A stretch of 64,000 nucleotides of DNA from UBA11606 sp039188975 (GTDB taxonomy: Bacteria; Actinomycetota; Acidimicrobiia; Acidimicrobiales; Aldehydirespiratoraceae), in the NCBI GenBank assembly GCA_039188975.1, contig JBCCYT010000001.1:27885-91884 (forward strand). The letters are read 5' to 3'. The notes below the pieces were generated by a model, which worked only from the letters and a program-made list of their open reading frames with translations, was not told the DNA's origin and searched no databases. Positions 58,310 through 64,000 of this stretch are shown one piece after another. How positions within the stretch are numbered: the first letter of the stretch is position 1; the number at the start of each line of letters is the position of its first letter. Made by a program: the position numbers and the translations under genes.

Positions 58310-58738
58310 TCAGGCGTCGGCGTCGTCGTCATCGTCGGACGTCGGGTCAGCGTGGCCGGCCGAGGCTGCGTCACCGGGCTGGTCTTCGTCGGAGGCTTCC
58401 GGGCCTCGGTCGTCGTTCGTCGTCGCGTCGGTGCTCGCTGTCGGCAACGGTGGGTCATCGTCGGTCGAGCCAGTCTTCGGGACACCGCTTGCGCCTCGGC
58501 TGGCCGACGACGATGCCTGGCCAAACGGATCCATGAACTGGTTCTTGGCATCTTCGGCGGCTCGAATCGGTTCGTTCATCGCCTCGCGCATCTCGCGCTG
58601 GAAGCCGCCCGAGATGCGGCGGACTTCATTCACGGCCTTGCCGACCTGGCGCGCCGCCTCGGGCAGCTTGTTTGGTCCGAGGACCATCAAGGCGACGAAG
58701 AAGATGACGAGGAGTTCGCCGCTACCGATGTTTCCCAT
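58310..58738 (-). CDS. tatA: TatA/TatB-type translocase subunit
   Basis: 142 residues. A single membrane helix (about 5-20, GELLVIFFVALMVLG), then the PNKLPEAARQVGKAVNEVRR hinge and amphipathic helix, and an acidic, Ser/Asp-rich tail (from about 80) ending in Asp residues. The length and tail are longer than usual for TatA and compatible with TatB; the position beside tatC fits TatA as in mycobacteria. Its -10 box starts with the stop codon of the upstream small gene, so it has its own promoter. Confidence 0.9.
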   Translation of the reverse strand: MGNIGSGELLVIFFVALMVLGPNKLPEAARQVGKAVNEVRRISGGFQREMREAMNEPIRAAEDAKNQFMDPFGQASSSASRGASGVPKTGSTDDDPPLPTASTDATTNDDRGPEASDEDQPGDAASAGHADPTSDDDDDADA

Positions 58739-58745
58739 GGGTCAA

Positions 58746-58751
58746 ATGCTA
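58746..58751 (-). promoter_or_regulatory. -10 box of tatA, starting with the upstream stop codon
   Basis: Minus-strand TAGCAT ends 7 bases before the ATG at 58738. Its TAG (58749-58751) is the stop codon of the upstream small gene. Confidence 0.6.
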
Positions 58752-59012
58752 CCGAGGGTCCGGGGTCTGCTGGTTCCACCAACGAGGTCGACGGGTGATG
58801 CGGTCGCGGGCCTCGGCCGCCTGCTGAACCGCTCGGTGGCGAACCGCAGTTGTCGATCGGGCGAGATCGTCGACGGCGACCGCAGTGGCGTTGGTACGCC
58901 GCAGCGAGATGCGCAGCGCGATCAGCTCACGTTCCACGGTTCGCAACGACAGCGTCAACGCCGCGAGGGCAACGACAATGGCAAGTGCTGGGAGAAGCAG
59001 CATCAGCGACAC
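58749..59012 (-). CDS. small membrane protein next to tatA
   Basis: 87 residues. An N-terminal membrane helix (LMLLLPALAIVVALAALTLSL) is followed by a basic, coiled-coil-like region (RTVERELIALRISLRRTNA) and ends in RITRRPRWWNQQ. The layout, a membrane helix plus a charged helix, resembles a TatA- or TatB-like element without the Pro hinge, but I do not claim that. GTG start supported by the -10 box. Neighbour to tatA. Confidence 0.6.
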   Translation of the reverse strand: MSLMLLLPALAIVVALAALTLSLRTVERELIALRISLRRTNATAVAVDDLARSTTAVRHRAVQQAAEARDRITRRPRWWNQQTPDPR

Positions 59013-59018
59013 GATCGG

Positions 59019-59024
59019 ACGCTA
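59019..59024 (-). promoter_or_regulatory. -10 box of the small membrane protein gene (leaderless)
   Basis: Minus-strand TAGCGT ends 6 bases before the GTG at 59012. Confidence 0.5.
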
Positions 59025-59073
59025 GCGCAGCGCCGCCTGTCGCCGAGGGTCGGACGCCATAGGGGCTGGTCGT

Positions 59074-59406
59074 TCAGTTGTCGAGCAGTGCAGAGAGAGC
59101 GTCGTCCCACGAACTCGAGTCATGGAGTTTGTCGTGGAACTCCAAGAGATCGTCGTGGTTGATCGGACGGCCGTTCTTGATCTCGGCCAGTTCAGCCGGG
59201 AGGCTCCACGTGTCCATGTGGACACCGCTGGCTACCAACAAGTCGATCGTGCGGGGTTCTGCACCCTTGACGACCGTCATATCGCACTCGGGGCACCGGA
59301 AGCTGTATTCGCCCCGGTTGTCGTTGATACAGACCCGGACGCGTACGTCCGCAGTCGTGAGTTCTACATCCCCGCATGTCTCGCAGCTCGCCCGGATGGT
59401 AGCCAT
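59074..59406 (-). CDS. small zinc-ribbon protein
   Basis: 110 residues. Two cysteine pairs, CETC near 8-11 and CPEC near 38-41, with VCINDNRGEYSFR between, form a zinc ribbon. A helical region then ends at FHDKLHDSSSWDDALSAL. Function unknown; a nucleic-acid or protein-binding adapter is possible. ATG 59406 is used because the part before it (from 59598) is Arg-rich and has no Cys pattern. Divergent from the GDPD gene, 178 bases apart, with a weak AGGCC-GAAC-GGCCT hairpin between (about 59508-59521). Confidence 0.6.
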   Translation of the reverse strand: MATIRASCETCGDVELTTADVRVRVCINDNRGEYSFRCPECDMTVVKGAEPRTIDLLVASGVHMDTWSLPAELAEIKNGRPINHDDLLEFHDKLHDSSSWDDALSALLDN

Positions 59407-59571
59407 GTCTCGTTCAGACCTCAGTGTCGCCCGTGGGCCGAGTCGCCCCGTGTGCCCGATTCCATCGGCACGCCCGCGGAAGCTCTTGAGGGTCCGAGGC
59501 ACTGGATCTGTAGGCCGAACGGCCTTTAGGAAATGGTGGTCACCAACCGTGTCGAAATCCGCCCGAAGTGC

Positions 59572-59577
59572 CACGAT
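59572..59577 (+). promoter_or_regulatory. -10 box of the GDPD gene (leaderless)
   Basis: CACGAT ends 7 bases before the GTG at 59585 and overlaps an in-frame ATG at 59576. Confidence 0.4.
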
Positions 59578-59584
59578 GGACGTT

Positions 59585-60301
59585 GTGACAACGCGCATCT
59601 CGGCGATCTGGACGCCGCCTGTCCTCTTTGCTCACCGGGGAGCGAAGGCACACGCCAAGGACAACACCATCGACGCGTTCGAGTTGGCGGCTCGGCTCGG
59701 TGCGACCGGGATGGAGACCGACGCATGGATCACACGCGACGGCGAGGTCGTGCTCGATCACGACGGCTGGGACCGCTGGTTTCCCCGCCGCTGGATCCGT
59801 GAGGTCGATCGCCGCGATCTTGCTTCTCACATTCCGACCCTGTCGCAGTACTACGCCGCGGTCGGGACCGAACTGCCGCTCAGCGTCGATGTGAAGGACC
59901 CGGATACCTTCATGCCGATGATCGAGATCGCCCGAGCCCACGATGCTGTCGACCGGCTGTGGGTCTGTCACCCCGACCTCGAGTTGCTCGGCGAGTGGCG
60001 TGACGAGGCCCCCGATGCCCGTCTGGTGAACTCCACCTCGCTCGACGACATGGAGTTCGGGGCCGAGCGACGGGCGGCTGCGTTGGCGGCGGCCCGGATC
60101 GATGCGGTGAACCTGCGCCAGCAGTACTGGACCGGCGGTCTCACGACGCTCTTTCACCGCTTCGATGTGCTGTGTTTCGGGTGGGATGCCCAACACGAGC
60201 GCCAGATCGCTCGGCTGATCGACATGGGCATCGATGCGCTCTACAGCGACTACGTCGATCGCATGGTCGCGGTCAGCGCCACGTTCGACTTCGACGCCTG
60301 A
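59585..60301 (+). CDS. glycerophosphodiester phosphodiesterase-family protein
   Basis: 238 residues of the GDPD TIM-barrel type: FAHRGAKAHAKDNTIDAFELAARLGATGMETDAW, with the HRG and E-x-D metal or catalytic residues, then LDHDGWDRWF and LPLSVDVKDPDT. Hydrolyses glycerophosphodiesters to sn-glycerol 3-phosphate and an alcohol. No signal peptide, so probably cytoplasmic. GTG 59585 has the better -10 spacing; ATG 59576 adds three residues. It interrupts the minus-strand paf-tat region, with 7 bases between its stop and that of lepB. Confidence 0.85.
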   Translation: MTTRISAIWTPPVLFAHRGAKAHAKDNTIDAFELAARLGATGMETDAWITRDGEVVLDHDGWDRWFPRRWIREVDRRDLASHIPTLSQYYAAVGTELPLSVDVKDPDTFMPMIEIARAHDAVDRLWVCHPDLELLGEWRDEAPDARLVNSTSLDDMEFGAERRAAALAAARIDAVNLRQQYWTGGLTTLFHRFDVLCFGWDAQHERQIARLIDMGIDALYSDYVDRMVAVSATFDFDA

Positions 60302-60308
60302 CGTCGGG

Positions 60309-61055
60309 TCAGAGGAAGCCGATGTCGCCGAGCGGCCACACCTTGAGAAAGGCCCGACCGACGATCGTGTCTTCGTGGATCGGCCCGAAGGCGCGACTGT
60401 CGGTGCTGTTGGCCCGGTTGTCGCCGAGCACGAAGTAGAAGTCGTCCTCGAGGGTGCACCGGTCGGTGGCGCTGGTGTCGACACAGCCTTCGGCACCGAC
60501 AAGGCCAACGGTCAAGAACGTCTGCTGATCGAGGTACGGCTCGTTGAGGAGCTGGCCGTCGATGAACACGTCACCATCGGCGAAACTGATCGTCTCGCCG
60601 GGAAGCGCGATGACCCGCTTGATGAAGTCCTCGATGTTGCCCGGCGCGTCGGGGGGCTTTTCGAAGACGATGATGTCGCCCCGGTCGACGTCACCGATGC
60701 GGTAGCTGAGCTTGTTGACCAGGACCCGATCGTTGACGTGCAAGGTGTCGGTCATCGATTCCGAGGGAATGTAGAACGCTTGGAGCAGGAACCCCTTGAT
60801 CAGCAGCGCGACCGCAAGCGCTGCCACCGCCACCGCCACCCACTCGATCAGCGAGCGCAACGACGACTCGACGTTGCGCCGCGGCGCGGGAGCGGCGCCG
60901 TCGTCCCAGAAGGCGTCGGGCGGTTCTCCCGGCGGACCGGTATCGCCACCATCGAGTCCGGGGGTCGGTGCGGAGACCTCGTGGCTGACCGGGACCGCGA
61001 CATCGGCGGGTGGCGGTACTGCCGCTCCCGCTGGTCGAAACTCGTGGTCAGTCAC
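60309..61055 (-). CDS. lepB: signal peptidase I
   Basis: Cuts signal peptides from exported proteins. It is 248 residues. An N-terminal Pro/Ala/Gly region (1-60) is followed by one membrane helix (about 66-92). The catalytic Ser is S100 in IPSESMTDTL, the catalytic Lys is K146 in KRVIALPGE, and box E is GDNRANSTDSRAFGPI. It has an insert with two cysteines (GCVDTSATDRCT). GTG start with its own -10 box. Confidence 0.95.
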   Translation of the reverse strand: MTDHEFRPAGAAVPPPADVAVPVSHEVSAPTPGLDGGDTGPPGEPPDAFWDDGAAPAPRRNVESSLRSLIEWVAVAVAALAVALLIKGFLLQAFYIPSESMTDTLHVNDRVLVNKLSYRIGDVDRGDIIVFEKPPDAPGNIEDFIKRVIALPGETISFADGDVFIDGQLLNEPYLDQQTFLTVGLVGAEGCVDTSATDRCTLEDDFYFVLGDNRANSTDSRAFGPIHEDTIVGRAFLKVWPLGDIGFL

Positions 61056-61061
61056 ACCGGG

Positions 61062-61067
61062 ACCCTA
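61062..61067 (-). promoter_or_regulatory. -10 box of lepB (leaderless)
   Basis: Minus-strand TAGGGT ends 6 bases before the GTG at 61055. Confidence 0.5.
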
Positions 61068-61091
61068 TCGGCCGGACCCCGGCAGTGGCGG

Positions 61092-62060
61092 TCATCGCTC
61101 GTAGCGTGTCAGAACCCGGGTCGCAGCGAGGCTGGTGAGGCCGATGTCGAGTGGCTCGTCCGCTGCGATGATCTCTGCGCTCGGTCCGAGTCGGAGCAAC
61201 AATCGCTCCAACCACGCCTGCGCAGAAACCGCCATCGAGACAATGAGGTCGTCGCCGTCTGGCTCGACCGACTCGACTGGGTATTGCTCGACGACCCAGT
61301 GCGCGGTGGGCCGCAGTCGGACGCGCACCCGAGGATCATCCCCTGCTGGCGAGAATGATGTCTCGGCGACGATCGTCCGGCCGTGCACGGGCTCGTCGAT
61401 GATCGTGGCGCTCCGGATGCGGTCGATGCGAAAGACTCGCTCGTCGTTTGCGAGATGACACCAGCCGCTGAGATACCAGTTGCCCTGATCGGAAAAGACG
61501 CGATGGGGTTCGACCCGCCGTTCGGTGAGTTCGTCTCGCCCATAGGAGTAGTAGGCCAGGTCGAGCTGTCGCCCGGCGTCCAGGGCCCGACGAACGATCG
61601 ACAAGGTGTCACCTGCGGTGCGCCCGAGGCGGACATCGACGGCTCGATGGGCACCCTCGCCCAACGTGGTGCCCAGCTTGGTGAGGGCTCGCAGCAGCGG
61701 AGACGGACCGTCGGCATGGTCGTCGTCGGTGGTCTCGGTGAGGGGAAGGACGGACCGGCCGGCGGTGAGCAGGCGTGCGCCCTCTTCTGGTGACAGGCGA
61801 AGCGGGCGCGAGAACCACTCGGCGTAACGAATGGTGACGCGGTCGTCGCCGACTTCTACCTCGATGAGGGAGTCGGGCGTGAACGGATGCACGCCGACGA
61901 AGAAGACGACGTCTTGGAGGTCGTCGAGGAGTTGCTCACGTGGATACGCAAAGCGTTCGACGATGTCATCGATCGCCGCACCGTCTGCGTGCTCGGCCAC
62001 CCAGGGAATGATGGACAGCAGCCGTGCGAGTCGATCGCGGGCGTTGAGCCGACCGCTCAC
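61092..62060 (-). CDS. pafC: WYL-domain regulator PafC
   Basis: 322 residues: an N-terminal helical or winged region, RDRLARLLSIIPWVAEHADGAAIDDI then LLDDLQDVVFFVGV, and a WYL domain (LDLAYYSYGRDELTERRVEPHRVFSDQGNWYLSGWC then VFRIDRIRSATI) with a C-terminal WCX domain. PafB and PafC act as a pair that activates the LexA-independent DNA-damage response in mycobacteria, sensing single-stranded DNA. GTG 62060 overlaps the pafB stop (GTGA). A reading from 62078 is six codons longer. Confidence 0.9.
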   Translation of the reverse strand: MSGRLNARDRLARLLSIIPWVAEHADGAAIDDIVERFAYPREQLLDDLQDVVFFVGVHPFTPDSLIEVEVGDDRVTIRYAEWFSRPLRLSPEEGARLLTAGRSVLPLTETTDDDHADGPSPLLRALTKLGTTLGEGAHRAVDVRLGRTAGDTLSIVRRALDAGRQLDLAYYSYGRDELTERRVEPHRVFSDQGNWYLSGWCHLANDERVFRIDRIRSATIIDEPVHGRTIVAETSFSPAGDDPRVRVRLRPTAHWVVEQYPVESVEPDGDDLIVSMAVSAQAWLERLLLRLGPSAEIIAADEPLDIGLTSLAATRVLTRYER

Positions 62061-62950
62061 CGCTGGGCCTCCAACCACTCGACGAAGTCGCGACGAAGCT
62101 CTGGCGGCTCGAGGATTTCGGCATGCTCCAGAAACGAGAGGACGAACGACCGCAGGCCGTCGATGTTGCGGACCTCGAGACGAGCAATGACGGAACCGTC
62201 GTCGAGCTCCTCGACCTCGTCGAGCATGTGCCGGGCGTAGGCCGCCTGGTCGGCGTCGACCCGAACCGAGGCGACGATGGGGTCAGCGTCGCCGAGCTCC
62301 CAGCCGCGAAGCTCCAACGTCTCAGCCACCTCACCAACCGGATGCTCTGCGGGTCCGACCACGGCCACGTCGCTTTGGATGCGGTCGACCCGGTACAGCC
62401 GATCGTCGTTGCGCAGGCGGTCCCAGCCGTTGAGGTACCAGTGGCCGCGGCTGAATGACAGGCGCCACGGTTCGACCACCCGTTGGGCATCTCGGTACTG
62501 AAATTCGACCGCTTGGCGATCGGCGGCCGCGCCGATCATGGTTGCCAAGGCCTCGGAGAACGGCACACGGCCAACATGGTCGGTGGGGCCGGCAGCGCCG
62601 GCGCCCCCCAGCTTGATCAGACCCGTCTCGTCGCCATCCAGACGCACCAGGTTGGTGGCGAGGTGGAGTGCGGCGAGCTCGTCGGGCTCGAAACTGAGCT
62701 GGGTGCCGGCGTACTCGTCGCGGTCGAGTTGGTAGCCATCGATGGGTGGATCGACACCCGGGACGGCTTCGACCCGCAAGGGCATCCCCATGCTGCGCAG
62801 ATCGTCCTTGTCGCGTTCGAACGCTCGCCGGAAGCTGGCCTTTGCCTCGGGATAACCCCCGACCCGATCGCGCAAATCGTCAGCGGTGAGAGGCGTCTCG
62901 GTGTGCAGCAGCGCCGCGGTGAGGTTCAGCAGCCGTTCGAGCTTGTCCAT
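62057..62950 (-). CDS. pafB: WYL-domain regulator PafB
   Basis: 297 residues: a winged helix at the N-terminus (KLERLLNLTAALLHTETPLTADDLRDRV), the linker region YPEAKASFRRAFERDKDDLRSMG, a WYL domain (VEPWRLSFSRGHWYLNGWDRLR then LYRVDRIQSDV) and a WCX domain. Partner of PafC; follows pafA with a 16-base gap, as in other actinobacteria. ATG at 62950. Confidence 0.92.
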   Translation of the reverse strand: MDKLERLLNLTAALLHTETPLTADDLRDRVGGYPEAKASFRRAFERDKDDLRSMGMPLRVEAVPGVDPPIDGYQLDRDEYAGTQLSFEPDELAALHLATNLVRLDGDETGLIKLGGAGAAGPTDHVGRVPFSEALATMIGAAADRQAVEFQYRDAQRVVEPWRLSFSRGHWYLNGWDRLRNDDRLYRVDRIQSDVAVVGPAEHPVGEVAETLELRGWELGDADPIVASVRVDADQAAYARHMLDEVEELDDGSVIARLEVRNIDGLRSFVLSFLEHAEILEPPELRRDFVEWLEAQR

Positions 62951-62966
62951 GAATCCCAGCGCGATG

Positions 62967-64000
62967 TCACAACGACGCGATGAGTTTGTCGACCCGCTCG
63001 TCGTGCGCTTTGAACGGATCCTTGCACAGCACGGTGCGCTGGGCTTGATCGTTGAGCTTCAGGTGCACCCAGTCGACGGTGTAGTCACGCTTGCGTTCCT
63101 TCGCCTTCTTGATGAACTCGCCCCGCAGCCGAGCACGGGTCGTTTCGGGCGGGTGCTCGACCGCGTGGGAAATCTCTTCGTCGGTGACCATCCGGTCGAC
63201 CATGCCGCGGCGTTGCAGCCGGTAGAACAGGCCTCGCTCGCGGTTGACGTCGTGGTACTGCAGGTCGACAAGGGCGACCCGGGCATCGCTGAGCTCGAGG
63301 CTGTGGCGTTCCCGGTAGGCCTCGATCAGCTTGTATTTGATCACCCAGTCGAGCTCCCGGTCGAGCTTGAGCGGGTCGTCTTCGAGATGGGTGAGCACGT
63401 ATTCCCACATGTCGAGCGCCAGCTGCTCTTCGTCGGTGAGATCGTGATGCTCCGCAAACCGCAGCGCCCGGTTGAGGTACTCGCTTTGGATGTCGAGCGC
63501 GGAAACCTCTCGACCGTTGGCCAGCCGGACCCGACGCGTGCAGGTCATGTCATGACTGATCTCACGGATCGCACGGATCGGGTTCTCGAGCGTCATGTCG
63601 CGGAGCACCACCTGGGGCTCTTCGAGCATCCGCAACATCAACGAGCACGCACCGACCTTCAAGAAGTTGGTGTACTCGCTCATGTTGGAATCGCCCACGA
63701 TGACGTGCAATCGACGGTACCGCTCGGCGTCCGCGTGGGGTTCGTCGCGGGTGTTGATGATGGGGCGGCTGCGAGTCGTCGCGGAAGAAACGCCTTCCCA
63801 GATGTGTTCGGCTCGCTGACTCACGCAGTACATTGCCCCCCGCGCCGTCTGGAGCACCTTGCCGGCACCGGCGTAGATCTGGCGGCTGACGAGGAACGGG
63901 ATCAGGACCTCGGTGTAGGACGAGAAGTCGTCGCGCCGGCTGGTGCAGTAGTTCTCGTGGCAGCCGTAGCTGTTCCCGGCTGAGTCGGTGTTGTTCTTGA
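62967..64000 (-). CDS. pafA: Pup-protein ligase PafA (N-terminus outside the window)
   Basis: Attaches the prokaryotic ubiquitin-like protein Pup to lysines of target proteins for proteasomal degradation; carboxylate-amine ligase fold. The visible 343 residues run from NNTDSAGNSYGCHENYC through AGAGKVLQTARGAMYCVSQR, SSATTRSRPIINTRDEPHAD, VGDSNMSEYTNFLKVG, DWVIKYKLIEAYRERH, TRARLRGEFI and the C-terminus VDWVHLKLNDQAQRTVL then RVDKLIASL. It closely follows mycobacterial PafA rather than Dop. About 100 N-terminal residues, including the first ATP-binding region, lie beyond base 64000. The gene order pafA-pafB-pafC is the usual one. Confidence 0.96.
   Translation of the reverse strand, partial: KNNTDSAGNSYGCHENYCTSRRDDFSSYTEVLIPFLVSRQIYAGAGKVLQTARGAMYCVSQRAEHIWEGVSSATTRSRPIINTRDEPHADAERYRRLHVIVGDSNMSEYTNFLKVGACSLMLRMLEEPQVVLRDMTLENPIRAIREISHDMTCTRRVRLANGREVSALDIQSEYLNRALRFAEHHDLTDEEQLALDMWEYVLTHLEDDPLKLDRELDWVIKYKLIEAYRERHSLELSDARVALVDLQYHDVNRERGLFYRLQRRGMVDRMVTDEEISHAVEHPPETTRARLRGEFIKKAKERKRDYTVDWVHLKLNDQAQRTVLCKDPFKAHDERVDKLIASL

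Noticed and set aside
1..64000. tRNA or rRNA genes, insertion sequences, prophage genes
   Set aside because: I looked for TPsiC-type strings (GGTTCGAATCC), transposase motifs and phage structural genes on both strands and found none that hold up.

Overview
This is 64 kb of GC-rich bacterial chromosome packed with genes on both strands. The gene set points to an actinobacterium. It has a mycothiol synthase (mshD), the Pup ligase pafA with pafB and pafC next to a tat pair and helY, a split his/trp cluster, and many GTG starts and 4-base ATGA/GTGA overlaps. Retention of a separate trpF beside hisA argues against the Streptomyces/Mycobacterium type, which rely on bifunctional PriA. An early-branching class such as Acidimicrobiia fits best, but that is inference from content only. 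I see no rRNA, tRNA, CRISPR array, prophage or insertion sequence.

Layout. 1-2.4 kb: rlmN and mshD (minus), a stretch without a gene that holds a candidate structured small RNA, and a 63-codon gene. 2.4-7.6 kb: hisDCBHAF. 7.6-11 kb: a hydrolase, a GroES-type protein followed by tandem hairpin repeats, a DUF4287/SRPBCC-type protein and an amidase. 11-22 kb: hisI, trpE and ygfZ, an inverted two-component pair, a J-domain protein, a small monooxygenase-like protein, trpC, trpF, trpB and trpA, a small membrane protein and a flavin reductase. 22-24 kb: a sigma factor with its membrane partner. 24-32 kb: mostly single metabolic genes (enoyl-CoA hydratase, PEP carboxylase, HAD nucleotidase, SDR, thioesterase, gluconokinase with an enolase-superfamily gene, AlkB-like). 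32-38 kb: OppF/OppD ATPases, an MBOAT/SGNH acyl-transfer pair, yqgE and thiD. 38-50 kb: a SET-domain protein, an rRNA methyltransferase, an ABM-SnoaL fusion with a divergent AraC regulator, a second flavin reductase, a serine/threonine dehydratase, an RG-repeat protein, a second hydratase, and NUDIX, GNAT and acidic zinc-ribbon proteins. 50-64 kb: a LysM protein, a double ThyX, an M20 peptidase, a DagK-like fragment, helY, tatC, tatA, small lineage-type genes, a GDPD, lepB, pafC, pafB and pafA (cut by the window edge).

Working together: the his and trp genes supply most of two amino-acid pathways, but hisG, hisE, trpD and trpG are not in the window. pafA tags proteins for the proteasome, and pafB and pafC are WYL regulators linked to the DNA-damage response. 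tatA, tatC and lepB are protein export. MBOAT and SGNH probably acylate an exported glycan.

Two window-wide patterns stand out. At least 24 genes have a TANNNT-type (two CACGAT) -10 box ending 6-9 bases before the start codon, so they are probably transcribed without a leader and many starts could be set this way. In three of them the -10 box begins with the stop codon of the gene upstream. The best candidates for something undescribed are the structured RNA at about 2040-2144, a set of degenerate enzymes (HisI, LysM transglycosylase, DagK, double ThyX) and the RG-repeat protein.
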